Shown piece by piece: positions 47,456 to 58,882 of a stretch of 64,000 nt of DNA. Location: the NCBI GenBank assembly GCA_947359465.1, contig OX375877.1, positions 24,501,235 to 24,565,234 of the forward strand, written 5' to 3'. Under the pieces are notes generated by a model. That model saw only the letters and a list, made by a program, of their open reading frames with translations. It was not told the DNA's origin and made no database searches. How positions within the stretch are numbered: position 1 is the first letter of the stretch; the number at the start of each line of letters is the position of its first letter. The translations under genes and the position numbers were made by a program. Origin of the DNA: Metellina segmentata (Eukaryota; Arthropoda; Arachnida; Araneae; Tetragnathidae).

Positions 47456-48129
47456 CCATTACCGAGGGATGAGTAAATATTTACAGATGATCTGGACAAC
47501 ACAATGATAATTACCGTGAAATGTTCTGGAGGATGCGCAGTGTAGCTGCGTAGTGGTCGGAGATGACATCAGCGCCGAGGTGCCTTCTAGTAGGGACGCG
47601 ACATCGACAACAAAACATCTATGTTTTGAAACATCGATGTTCAAAATTAAAACTTCAATATTGATAATACATCAAACCAAAAACCATCGATGTCTTAAAA
47701 CATCGATGTTTTTAAACATCAGTATATTTAAACTCTGACACCACCACCAATATCTTAAATCTGATTCAGAAACCACAAGCATTAATGTTCACGGGGGGAT
47801 TTAATTTGTCCTTTGCCGTGTTTATTCATTTCTAACTAAGATTTCTTTTAACTGTCAAAGCAAGTTCAAAAAAATTCATAAGAATAATTAACAAATCTTT
47901 CATTTTCAAAATGAATAATATTAAAGAAAATTATATTTACTACAATTTGACATAGGTACTACCAACTATAAATATAATTAGGTAGGTATATAACAATATT
48001 ATTGTTATTATTAATTATTTATCAACTTATGGGGTGGGACATAAACTTATTTTTTATTTAATGTAAATAAAAAAATTGGGGCCTATAATTATGATAGACC
48101 CCAATATTTGTTATTTACAGTTTGACGTT

Positions 48130-48310
48130 ATTTACAATTAAAAAAAGACGTTTGTTAACATTCTTCACCTTAAGCCGACTTCTTTTTTCACTAACTATCC
48201 CACTAATTAAAGGAAAAAACTCTTTCTGATAGAACGGATGTCCCCATCACTGACAAATACTTACGGTTATTTTTCTTAATTTTTTCTATGGTACTTTTTT
48301 CATTCAAAAA
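48130..48310 (-). pseudogene. hAT transposase C-terminal relic, duplicate 1
   Basis: Minus-strand text KKNNRKYLSVMGTSVLSERV, then FS, and later KKKSA in a shifted frame matches the hATC dimerisation block, in which a LSV.(A/G)TSVPSERVFS-like core is usual. Stops are present. Confidence 0.7.
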
Positions 48311-48785
48311 GAAAATATCGACAGCAAAAGCATCGATTCTAAACAAACATCGGCTCCAATATATCGATGGTAAATACATCGATATTTTGAAAACATCGAC
48401 ATCGATGACCCTTCACCCTTGACCACTTTGGTCTAAAAGTATGTTCAATTTACTGTTTATAAAAATCATGCATTATGCATTATCAATCATCATGCATTAA
48501 TCATAAATCATGGTTGGTTATTTTTTTTTTTAATTTTTATAATGGTACTTTTATCATTAAAAAATAAAATATCGACAACGTTAACACATCGATGTTAAAC
48601 AAACATTGGCTACAACAAATCGATGTTTTTTATAAACAACGATATTTTGAAAACATCGACATCGATGTCGCATCCCTATAAGGTACTACTATAAGTATAG
48701 GTAGGTACATAACAATAATTATTGTTAGTTATTATTATTTATTTATCAACTTATTAGGAGAAAATACAACAAACTTTTTTTTTAT

Positions 48786-49127
48786 TTACTGTAAATATAA
48801 AATATTGGAGCCTATAATTATTATAGACCTCAATATTTGATATTTATATTTCTTAAAAAAGAGAAGTTTGTTAAGTTTCTCCACCTTAAGCCGACTTCTT
48901 TTTTCACTAGTTAGGGAAAAAGCTCTTACTGATGGGATAGATGTCGCCATCACTGACAAATACGTAGTTTCAAGGTTATTTTTCTTAATTTTTACTACGG
49001 TGCTTTTTTCATTCAAAAATAAAACTTCGACACCGAAAAAAACATCGATGTTAAACAAACATTGTCTACAATAAATCGATGGTATATACAACAATGTTTT
49101 TATAAAACATCGATATCGATGTCGCAT
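48786..49127 (-). pseudogene. hAT transposase C-terminal relic, duplicate 2
   Basis: A 113-codon open frame reads KNNLETTYLSVMATSIPSVR, then AFSLTSEKRSRLKVEKLNKL and LFFKK, the hATC core with Val and Ala changes in the SERVFS block. The N-terminal 37 residues of this frame translate the ATCGAT-rich subterminal repeats rather than enzyme. It is a paralogue of the 48.1-kb fragment created by the tandem duplication. Confidence 0.75.
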
Positions 49128-49691
49128 CCCTACTTTTCAGACCCTTCACCCTTGGCCACTTAGGTCTAAAAGTATGTTCAATCTACTGATTATGAAAATT
49201 ATGCTACTTGGTTATTTTTTAAATATAAGAGTGATACTTTTTTCACCTAAGAAAAAAACATCAACAACGTAAGAACATCGACGCGTGTAAACATCGATGT
49301 TACAAAAACATCGGCTCTAATACATCGATGTTAAAAACATCGACATCGATGTCGCATCCCTACCCTCTAGTGGCCAGGCTGAGACTGGGCACCACATATA
49401 TGTAGCTTAACAATGCTTCTTATGTCAAGTAAATGGAAATATACACACAAATGCCACACGGATGGTCTAAGAGGTGCTCAAAGATACAGAAATGAGGCAG
49501 TCTGTAAACATTTTAGTAGCCTTAATTTTATAGTTTGATAGTTGTGCGCTTACAGTCTCAACTTATGACCACAAAAATATCCAACTTTGAAGAATGGGTT
49601 ACCTTTACGTGTCCAAATATTTCCGATTTTCCGTGGGTATTTTTAGATTCGAAAGACTCTTGCGATGAGGTAGCTTCAGATATATAAGATG

Positions 49692-50279
49692 TACACTAGA
49701 TGGACAACAGGATTTGGACACTGCAGGAATTCAGAGGAGGATCCATTTAGTGTGGGGTTGTTTTTCCTGTTTAGGACTCTGCCCAATACTTTATTTACTA
49801 GGTACCATGAACGCTGACGTGTACCTCGACGTTCTGGATAATTCGGCCTTGCCTAATTCGGCCTTTGCTTACACTGTGGCAATACTACGGCGATGATGGT
49901 TGCTTCTTCCGACAGGATCGAGCTCCATGTCATAACTACAAAACGTGTGTAGACTGGTTTCCTGAAAATGATGAGAATCTACTTGACTGACCTGTTCAGA
50001 GTCCAATCTCAATCCGATCGAGCACTTGTGGGACATACTGGAGCGACGAGTACGACACCACCACGCACGCCCATCTTCGCAGCAATATCTTCTCACAGCC
50101 TTGAAAGAGGCATGGCGAGCTATTCTTGCCCACTTACAGAGAAGTGGAAAGTATGCCCCAACGTGTTGTAGCTGTAATACATTCAAAAGGAGGACCTACC
50201 CTTTACTAAATAGAAAAATAGAGCGATTTTTTTTTCTGAAAAATATGCAATATCTAAATAGTTTTGTTTATATAGTGTA
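49692..50279 (+). mobile_element. Tc1 deletion derivative
   Basis: TA junctions (49692-49693, 50278-50279) bound CACTAGATGGACAACAGG and, inverted, CACTATATAAACAAAACTAT. The transposase relic, in shifting frames, shows GTMNADVYLDVLDNSALP, LWQYYGDDGCFFRQDRAPCH and LERRVRHHHARPSSQQYLL. A local duplication of TAATTCGGCCTT breaks the frame near 49,838-49,866. The N-terminal half is absent. Sister to the 51.1-kb copy. Confidence 0.8.
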
Positions 50280-51055
50280 TAAATATTTGTATAAATATTT
50301 TAAGTCAGAAAATGCACATATGCATTATATTTCTTAGAAAATCAACGCTTATAAATCACAATTCATTTTCAATATCAAAAAGAATAATCCAGCTCGAGGT
50401 TTTAAAAAAATTGCATCTCTGAATTACTTTTCAAGCTCTTTGAAATATTTACCTCTCTTTGAGCGTGGATCAATTTGATTAAAAGCGATCCGTATTCTAT
50501 ACCTAATATGCATATTCGAAAAACTGGTATTGGTTATTTTGCAGAGTATTTGTTCATTTATCACTTAAAACAATATTTTTTATTCACTTTTGAGCTCGAA
50601 TCGGTTATCAATAAAATGTCGACGGATAGTAAATTTTTTTTATCGAATTTGTAAACCTTATCACCGATATCACACCAACGGTATGAACCTGCTTCACTAT
50701 TTAGAAAAAATTTTTAGTTTTTACGTTATAGAAAAACCGAGCTGTTTCGGAAACGCAGGTATATAAATATAGATTGAGCACTGTCCGTGTTTTCGAATAA
50801 TAAAATGGTCTAAAAATATATTTATGTGATAAAGCCCAAAATATTGTCATCCTAGAACATCAACTCGTTAACTGAAATTTTTTGAAAAGGCATCTTTTGA
50901 CGCAAAATGATTATTTTGAATTCGGTTTGAAATAATATATAATACTATCAAAATATTTATAATTTTTATTTTTGACCAAAAACTAATAGTTAGTCTTTAA
51001 TCAGCAACGCTGTAAAATTTGTTCAGATGATGAGTTTCGGCCCTAATCAACACAC

Positions 51056-51605
51056 TACACTATATAGACAAAAACATTTGGGCACTTCATAAATTCGGAG
51101 GAGGATTTTCATTTAGTGTGTGGTTTGTTTTTTCTGGAAAGGACTCGGCCCATTTCTTTTTGTACCTGATACTATGAAGGCTAACGTATACCTCGACGTT
51201 CAAGATAATTCGGCATTGCCTACACTATGGCGATACTACGGCGATGATGGTTGTTTCTTCCAACAGGATCGAGTTCCATGTCATACTGCAAAACGTGGGC
51301 TGGACTGGTTTTTTGAAAATGAGGTGAATTTGTTTGACTGGCCTGTTCAGAGCCCCGATCTTAATCCGATCGAGCAGTTTTGGGAAAAAATGAAGCGCGA
51401 TGAGTACGACACTTGCCATGCACACCCATCTTCACGACAATCTCTTCTCACTGCCTTGCAAGAGGCATGGCGAGTTATTCCTTCCCAGACTTACAAAGAA
51501 CCTGTGGAAAGTATTCCTCGACGTGTTGCAGTGTAATACAAACAAAAGAATGCCTACCCATTACTAAATAGAATAATATAAAACACTTTTGTCTCTATAT
51601 TAAAA
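51056..51605 (+). mobile_element. Tc1 deletion derivative with the longest open transposase frame
   Basis: TA (51056-51057) precedes CACTATATAGACAAAA; the right end near 51,603 is an imperfect inverse. A 138-codon frame (51,120-51,536) keeps two catalytic residues: FFQQDRVPCHTAKRGLDWFF and SPDLNPIEQFW, with exactly 34 residues between the Asp and the Glu (DD34E). It ends with ESIPRRVAV. The helix-turn-helix domain and first catalytic Asp are deleted, so no active enzyme results. Confidence 0.85.
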
Positions 51606-51689
51606 AAAAATTACCACCGCTATAGCAGGATTGAAAACTGATTTGCTTAGCTCGATTCTCAGACGTTTTCCCGAGAAAGTACGGATCAA

Positions 51690-52080
51690 AAAGTTACTAC
51701 GAAATGTACACGGTTTGTTCTTCATCGTGTTGCCTGGACAATTTTGAAATTTTTTTTTTCGATGCGGCTATATATCGGCTTAGGATTCATTAAGTGGCAA
51801 AATTGAAAAAGCGAAATTTCTAACGCGAGTGAGCAACAGACGCACAAATTTTCAGTCTTCCGTCGTGATTTTTTGAGAGTGCTTCTAAACGTGAATTTTT
51901 GCAGCTCGTCGAGTTTTTTCGGAAATTTCAATTTGGTTCCAGATAATATTTTTTTGAAATTCGTGAAAAATCGGGACCTTTTGGGGGGGGTTTTGTGAAA
52001 ACTATCATATTTATATCTTATTACTATTAGTTTTTAAATTTGAAAACATCGCAGTATACCTTAGAATGTACTCTTACCGT
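51690..52080 (-). repeat. Inverted copy of the 11-12.5 kb dispersed repeat
   Basis: Blocks such as GATGCGGCTATATATCGGC, TTTCTAACGCGAGTGAGCAA and ATTACTATTAGTTTTTAAA mirror 12,140-12,440. It contains a G run near 51,985. Class unknown. Confidence 0.5.
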
Positions 52081-52438
52081 ACAATTATTTTTTTAAATTG
52101 GTTGATGAATAAATTCGACGCGATCAATTACTCTTGTCTGTATAGTGTATATCCCAATTACAAGGTGTTTCAAAATTTCCTATGTGTTAAAAAAATGGAA
52201 AAGAACTCAAAATTGAGCCGGATTTACAATTATTTGAGCCGGATTATTATTATAATGCATGTTTGAAAACAAGCATCATTCGGATTATCTGTTCTGAGAT
52301 AGTAGGGCACTGCTTTGTTTGGGTAGTAAGGCAAGTTAGAGTCGTTCTCAATATAAAAGCAAACTTCGTTCGGCAGTTCCGTTTCATTTCTTGAATGATG
52401 ATAGAAGTGACCTTCACCTAGCATAAGGTGGAAACCAA

Positions 52439-52646
52439 GGCCCGGTGCACACATCCGGTTTTTCAACGTGCAGCGCCATTGCGGCACCGAAGCCCAACTA
52501 TGTACTCATAACCGTAAAATGACGCACGAACTAATTTCGAGCCATTTGCGAAAGATATTATGTGGAAGAAAACGTGTTTATTTCGCTTACTTGGTGTAAA
52601 AAAAGTATATTTTGAAACAAAATAGACGTTACTGGATACAACCATT
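52439..52646 (+). mobile_element. MITE with GGCCCGGTGCACACATCC terminus, copy 3
   Basis: It starts GGCCCGGTGCACACATCCGG and follows the right half of the 35.4-kb element in reverse, through GAAAACGTGTTTATTTCGC and GACGTTACTGGATACAACC to ATTTATTAAT. There the 22-bp array begins instead of the rest of the element. Confidence 0.7.
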
Positions 52647-52882
52647 TATTAATCATTATATTATATATTATTAATCATTATATTATATATTATTAATTAT
52701 TATATTATATATTATTAATTATAATATTATATATTATTAATTATAGTATTATATATTATTAATTATTATGTTATATATTTTAATTATTATGTTATATACT
52801 ATTAATTATTATGTTATATATTATTAATTATTATGTTATATATTATTAATTATTGTGTTATATATTATTAATTATTGTGTAA
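52647..52882. repeat. 22-bp AT-rich tandem array, about 10.7 units
   Basis: The unit is ATTATTAATTATTATGTTAT plus AT, with single-base variants (C, A or G in the middle). It begins inside the MITE where the homologous 35.4-kb copy has ATTAATAATTATTTATATT-like sequence, which suggests local expansion of MITE sequence. Confidence 0.85.
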
Positions 52883-53188
52883 TATTAATTAATATTAATA
52901 ACTAATATATTAATTAATAATAAAGGAATAATATTCGAAATAATTTCCAACAGGAATTGTCTTTCTGAACAAATTAGAATTTGAGATATCTTGTTTTAAA
53001 GAACATTCTAATTATATCTTAATTAGATAATTAATTATTTGTACAGTCTGATTTTTCTCCCTGAAATGATTTTAAGAATACACCAATTACCTATGGCAAA
53101 GAAAAATTAGATTTTTATAGTCCAAATTAAAAAATATCTACTAGTATATACGTAAACCTTAAAACCTACTAGTAGTGCAGTCTATGCC

Positions 53189-53430
53189 GTAACCCTCCAA
53201 GGGGTTTCGACGAGATATTTCGTCCATCAAGATATAACCAATTTTTCTAAGGACAATACATTTCGTCAAGATCTGGTCAGTTTCTTTAAGACAGATATTA
53301 CCTATTGTTTGATGATGACAAGATCAAGATATGGTCAATTTTTGACTAATGATATATCTCATTCACCAAGATGTGGTCAGTTTTTTGCTAATGACCAGAT
53401 ACCTCGTTAACTACCTGGAAAATTTTATTC
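53189..53430. mobile_element. Palindromic-unit MITE (copy 6), four units
   Basis: The left end GTAACCCTCCAAGGGGTTTC leads into GACGAGATATTTCGTC. Roughly 45-bp units with CAAGATCTGGTCAGTTT and TAATGA blocks then repeat about four times, ending near ACCTCGTTAACTACC. Confidence 0.6.
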
Positions 53431-53607
53431 AAAATCCACAAAAAATTTCAAAAACCAATCAATAAATACAAGTTTGACTTTTCCCTTCAACACTCATTTG
53501 ATCATCGACGGAATATCATCAACATGACGTTAAAACTCAACTCAAAGAATATCCTCTCTACCACACACTAAACAAGGATAAGCAACGGAAGAGTCATTTG
53601 CACTCAC

Positions 53608-54016
53608 GATTTACTGCGACAGCAGCGTTTTGCGATGACATCCCAAAACGAAAAACCGGTGCACGAAGTTTAGATAGTCCCCGACACATTAAAGCAGCCC
53701 AGGGCATAAACATAAGCCGGGTTCCGCTCCCAAATAAACCCCAACAGTATCTCACACTCTGGTCTAGTGACTGTCCGGGCAGCCGTTGATAGTCTAGCAG
53801 ATGTTCTTGACGCTGCAGTCCGGGAATATCCTTCAGCGCGACTTTTAATCGGGAAATGTTGCTGGATATTATACCGCCTATCTCGCTGTCTCCCAAAGAA
53901 CTCGTTATTAGGCTTCTGTCGCTATTCGGGGAAGAATTTTGCAGAGTAATATGTGTTATGTGTAAGGGGGATTTACGTTGCAACTGCGCTTTTAGCTTGT
54001 CTGCGCGAGAGAATGT
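53608..54016 (-). other. Candidate exon with GTGAGT donor
   Basis: On the minus strand about 136 codons are stop-free from 54,016. They read as normal protein (LKVALKDIPGLQRQEHLLDY, GTRLMFMPWAALMCRGLSKL) and reach a consensus-quality donor GTGAGT at 53,602-53,607. GC content is above the flanks. The acceptor is uncertain. A plus-strand frame at 53,767-53,949 is also open, so strand is not settled. No family recognised. Confidence 0.25.
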
Positions 54017-54629
54017 TTAAAATATGATGCTGTAAACCTTCTCACAAGTCTTAATAATTTAAAGTTATGAGTATATTCTACTGCAAGGGAATTCGGGGAG
54101 ACTGGACAACGTTTCAAAATAAATTGTTTTTGTAGGTCTAAATTCATAGGGGTTCTCATGAATTAATGCAAAGTTATTTAGAGACACATGTTTATTAAAA
54201 TTTCAGGAATACACACAAGTAGAGGATATGGACGGAGCTAAACAAACGACATTCTTAAATCTCGAATGGATATTACGTCACTTAAAATCCTCGTACAAAC
54301 AATCAATCATTGAAACCACTTACTAATTAATTATTACTGGAGTTAACAGGACGCTATAATAAAATGAGAAAAAATGAAAGTACACGTCATTTTAAAAGTA
54401 TGTCTCCAAATTTACGTCATCCAATTGTTCGTTCCCCGTCTTGATTGCAATCAGATCATTCGAATGCTTCACGTTTTAATGGAATACTCATCATAGAAAT
54501 GCTAGTACATTGACAGTGACTTGGCCCATGGTAAAGGATCTTGACCTAAGCAATAAAACTCAAGAATATAAAATTTATTTGACTTATATAAATACTAGCA
54601 GAATTACATGGCATTGTTCGAGTTGAGTT

Positions 54630-54900
54630 AGTTGTAATTATACTCAATGTTATTCCTATTGTAATTTCAATTTTTCCTTAGGACACTCACTCTGCAGACC
54701 CATAGCAAATCGAAATTGGGTTTAATATATAACTTATGCTTCTTGCACACTTATAAAAAAGAGGAGTATAACATATTTGACGTAATTTGGCCAAATAGTT
54801 ATCGTAATAGTACTCAATATTATTCCTATGGCAATTAAAATATTTTTTATCCCCTCTGCATACCCATGACAAATATTAATGTGGGTAAATATACAGCTTA
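54630..54900. repeat. Diverged 172-bp tandem duplication
   Basis: ACTCAATGTTATTCCTAT near 54,642 and ACTCAATATTATTCCTAT near 54,814, followed by matching CTCTGCAGACCCATAG and CTCTGCATACCCATG, show two old direct copies. Confidence 0.6.
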
Positions 54901-55322
54901 TGTTTCCCCCAGGGTAAAAGAGTACCGAATTCGGTGTGTAATGCTAAAGCAATACAGATTTGTAAAGTCTAGACAGACAGACGCCAACTCGAAGTTGAAT
55001 AATATTTCCACACTTTTAGACTAGATATATAGAGTGTGTCAGTTAGACATGGGACTACAGTAAACAGTTATTGTAATTCAGTAGCATAACAGCGGGGAAT
55101 AATAATTCTAAGTACAATTTTGACAGTATCCATAAAATATTAGTTTGCTTGAGTGTCGCAGCAAACAGTCTGAATTACATTTCGGCTTGAGAAATGTAAC
55201 TGTCTAACATCAGTCTTTGTAGGACTTAAGTGTGACTTTAATCCTCTGAGCGTGCATTATTCCATTTTGAAGCCTACAGTCATCCCATCATAACTTCTAA
55301 CCAATCTCCTTGATCAATAAAA

Positions 55323-56712
55323 TACACTCTATAAAAAAAACATCGACGCACCAAGAAGGAATCATCCGATTGCTTTGAAATTTCTTATGCAAAAATGTTT
55401 TGACCAAATATGCAAATGATTAAAATTTGGTGTCCAATGAATGAATAGTGCGATCTCCAGCGCATCGGAACTGCGCATCCAACAGATGTATATAAGGAGT
55501 TGTTCTTGAACTGTTGTTAAAAATTTCTGCTGCATTGCGATTTAGGATACCTTTCAACGACTGAAAAAATGCCTCGCCGCAGGATTCGAGCTCATTACAA
55601 CCAACTTTCAGAGTTTGAAAGATGTCGTATCATTGGATTGAAAGAGGCAGGTTGGGCAAATCGGAGAATCGTTCGTCATGTGAGTCGAAGCGAGGCGGCG
55701 ATTGGAAGATGCTGGCAAGAGTGGGTGGACAATGGCAGATTTCAGCGTCATGATGGTAGCGGTCGACGTAGGGCCACAACAGATCGCGAGACAGATTGAT
55801 TGTCAGATCAGCTGTCACAGCGCCTGATTCATCGCTATCAACCATCAGTCGTGCGACCCACACACGAGTAACCATTCACAGATGGCTGAGAGAGCGAAAT
55901 CAACGCTCGTACCGACCGTTACGCCACCTGCCACTCACGCCTGCACACTGTCGAACCATATTACAGTGGTGCTTGGCTCGATCAGGCTGGAATGATGCTG
56001 ACTGGGGAAGTATAGTCTTTAGCGACGAATCCCGTTTCCAACTGTGTCCTGACGATCATCGAAAACGAGACGCCCAGGGCATCGTGCCGATCCTGTTTTC
56101 ACTATTGCACGCCACACGGGCCCTCAACAAGGAGTTATGGTCTGGGGTGCCATTTCCCTTGATAGCCGGACCCCTTTGGTCGTCATTAGAGGTACACTTA
56201 ATGCACAGCGGTACGTTGACGACATTCTGAGACCTGTCTTGCTGTCGTTCCTTTTGCATTACCCTGGGCTTATTTTTCAGCAAGACAATGCCATACCACA
56301 TGCGGCACGTGTTGCTATAAACTGTCTTCATGCTTGTCAAACACTCCTTGACCAGCCAGATCACCAGATCTCTCTCCCATCGAGAATGTCTGGGATATGA
56401 TGGGAAGGCGACTGCATCCGGTAGGGAATGTTGATGACGTAGTCCGACAATTGGAGCAAATTTGGCAAGAAATACCGCGGGTGACCATCCGGGAGCTTTA
56501 TCAGTCTCTGCCACGCCGTGTGGCAGCTTGTATCCAGGCTAGAGGCGGTTCAACACCTTATTGAGTTCGTTGCTGTAACTCTGAAATAAATCATTCAATT
56601 GTTCTTAAATTTTAATAATTTTCTATTCTGCACATAATTTTCCTTTCCACCAATTTTTGTCTCCATCGGACAACTCCTTCTTGGTGCGTCGATTTTTTTT
56701 TTATAGAGTGTA
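55323..56712 (+). mobile_element. Full-length Tc1 element
   Basis: TA junctions (55323-55324, 56711-56712) bound 1,386 bp. The termini begin CACTCTATAAAAAAAA and agree through ATCGACGCACCAAGAAGGA, about 40 bp. This is the best-preserved Tc1 copy in the window and the likely parental type of the 22.0-kb derivative. Confidence 0.93.
55569..56564 (+). pseudogene. Tc1 transposase, near full length, frameshifted
   Basis: The gene starts MPRRRIRAHYNQLSEFERCR, with the paired helix-turn-helix region and linker (GRRRATT), then shifts frame near 55,790. The middle reads ATHTRVTIHRWLRERNQRS and SIVFSDESRFQLCPDDHRKR with the first catalytic Asp, then a gap, then VMVWGAISLDSRTPLVVIRG in another frame and IFQQDNAIPHAARVAI. 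One more shift precedes the C-terminal block ending ACIQARGGSTPY with stop 56562-56564. At least three frame disruptions make it inactive. Length matches the roughly 340-residue family norm. Confidence 0.88.
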
Positions 56713-56723
56713 TATCCCAAAGA

Positions 56724-57010
56724 TTCAATTCGGAGGAAACGACTAATAGAATCCTTCCAAACGATTCTATTCTAAGAAAAGAACCCATATGGAATATATG
56801 TTTCCGAACGTTTCTATTCTAAGGAAATGACCTATGGAATATATATTTGCAAAGAACTTATTATAGAGGAAAACCAATTGAATACTTTGGAATAATTCTA
56901 TTCCGAAGAAAAAACAATATAATCTTTCGAAAAGAATCTATTCTAAGGAAATAATCAACATAATCGTTCTAAAGTATTCTAAGAAAAGAACAAATAGAAT
57001 CTCTTTCTAA
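56724..57010. repeat. Irregular 37-47 bp tandem repeat
   Basis: TCTATTCTAAGRAAA followed by GAAC or GACC and ATAGAAT recurs at about 56,766, 56,813, 56,859, 56,897, 56,937 and 56,974. It begins just beyond the right end of the Tc1 element. Confidence 0.6.
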
Positions 57011-57302
57011 AGGTTGAAAGAGTCTATGAATTCTTTCATTCATAAATTCATAGTTGTGGTTATCTCGTTATGTGAGTGCTATGGAATAAAAAAGCTATTA
57101 CAGATTTGGTAAAGAATAATAAACTCTTAATAATTAATAGTTTTGGGACTCCATGTAAATAATATTACAATCAATCATAATAAACAGATCAATCTATCAA
57201 CATTATTATTTACCAATATTAACAGTAAAATTAACATTTTTACTATAATCATCACTATCAACATAACAGTAACATTAATATTATACCAACATTTACCATT
57301 AT

Positions 57303-57410
57303 GGGCCTGGTGCCGAGTGGTTAGAGCTCTGATCCTTGGTTTGAATCCTGATATTGACATGGCTGATCATAGTGATAGAAACCACTTAAGTCCCGATCTG
57401 ATTAGCAAAC
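57303..57410 (+). mobile_element. tRNA-like SINE head fragment
   Basis: GCCTGGTGCCGAGTGGTTAG is an A-box-like start, and TTGGTTTGAATCCTGAT is a B-box-like element 25-30 bases later. It then runs into unrelated sequence, so only the head remains. Confidence 0.5.
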
Positions 57411-58882
57411 GATTAGAGAAAAATGAACTAGAGCAACAATCTTAAACAAATCAAAATGCCGAAAAGATATCTTAGTCATTTAATGGTAGATTTTCCAAAC
57501 AAGTAAGAATTATGTTACAGTAAAATTCAAACTCTAGAATCTCAAGGATGTGACTTCAGTTTCATACACAGTAAACGCTATAAAAGAGTTCATGACTATT
57601 TATAGAAGACTTTAAGAATCCGACAACTGAAAAAAGGATCAATAAAGATGTACAATCCGAAAAGTCACATGTCTTTTTTATGATAAAAATACGAAATCCC
57701 CTTTTCCGGTTCGTATCTTTTTAAATATACATAGATTTAAACAGATTCAAATATAGCTCTCAGAAGTACGAAACGATGGCAATGACTGTATGGAACAAAC
57801 GCAAAACAGAATGTCCTTCTAAATGCATTAGTTCAAACTAAATATAAATGGCAAGTCAAAGAGAAAACGCAAACAAGCGAATAAAAAGAGCATTAGCCAT
57901 TATTTATTCTTTTCTCAAAGTCATTTGCTCTTTTGCTGGTTAGAATATTTCCTTCCATATTGGAAGGACATTCGTATATCTAGAAATGGAGCATTATAGG
58001 GAATAAAATAAACTGAAAAGTTTAAATATTCAGTGAAAGGAAAAGGTTTTTAGTTCGTCATTAAAACTATATAATAGCTATCTATCGAAACTCTCTTGTT
58101 TCAAAATTATGAGGTATTATGCTTGTAATTATACTCTCATGCAATGTTAATATCAACGTTTAAGCTATGCGGAGGGATTTTCGTCATTTTCTTAACTTCG
58201 TGGTGAGAGTTTTGAATTTTTTAGCACTCCGAAATCGGTAATGGGTTATTAATCTGATTTATAAGCACTACTTCCATTTTTACGTTGCTTATTTTTTCTT
58301 GTACTATTATTTTAAATTAGGGAGGTATTCTTTTTTAAATTCTTCAAAATATGTCCTTTTCCTTGACATTTATTTTGACTTTGAAGAAATTAAGATATTT
58401 AACTAACGTAAAGTTGTTTATATATGCTTCAATTTTTGTGAGGTTTCTTGAAAGCAATTATGTTTGCTAAAAATATTCTAAAGGTACTTAACATTTGTCT
58501 TTTTCAAAAAAGTCAATTTCAGCTATCAATTTAGTGTTGTTTAATGCATTTTTTCATCCTGAATAATTTATTGGTTGAATTTTTAAGCTCATTGCGAAGG
58601 ATAACTTGTCTTGCTATCCTGTTTTCAGCATTTTGTTTAGATTATGGCACGAAATAAGTTGCTGTTTATAAATTTAGTTTAAAATTTAAACTAGAGAAAT
58701 GTTAACGAAAAATTAGAGTGTCTTTGTTTCCTTTTCTGTATACTTTAAGGCAAGTAAAATAATTTCAACAATCATTTAATGGATCCAGATCATTGAAACT
58801 AAAATATTTTGTGTTCATAATGTAGTAAATCCAAAATATATTTTACTCAAAATATATTATCATGTAATAAATTCAAAATGTA
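57411..58882. other. AT-rich interval without gene evidence
   Basis: No repeat matches, splice-supported frames or termini recognised. Confidence 0.35.

Larger units (their letters stand above)
47583..49370 (-). mobile_element. hAT composite with tandemly duplicated right half
   Basis: The outer ends are TAGGGACGCGACATCGAC (from 47,591) and, inverted, TAGGGATGCGACATCGATGT (to 49,362). Flanks CCTTCTAG (47583-47590) and CCCTCTAG (49363-49370) match at seven of eight positions. Two further complete right termini end at 48,678 and 49,132. The blocks AGGTAGGTAYATAACAATA, CCACCTTAAGCCGACTTC and CACCCTTG plus CCACTT occur twice, about 0.7 kb apart. Two minus-strand transposase ends are readable. 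Subterminal zones are packed with ACATCGATGTT motifs. Confidence 0.8.

Noticed and set aside
47590..49362. CRISPR-like array of repeated ATCGAT motifs
   Set aside because: Spacing is irregular, motifs are short and palindromic, and they lie in subterminal zones of a hAT element in a eukaryotic genome.
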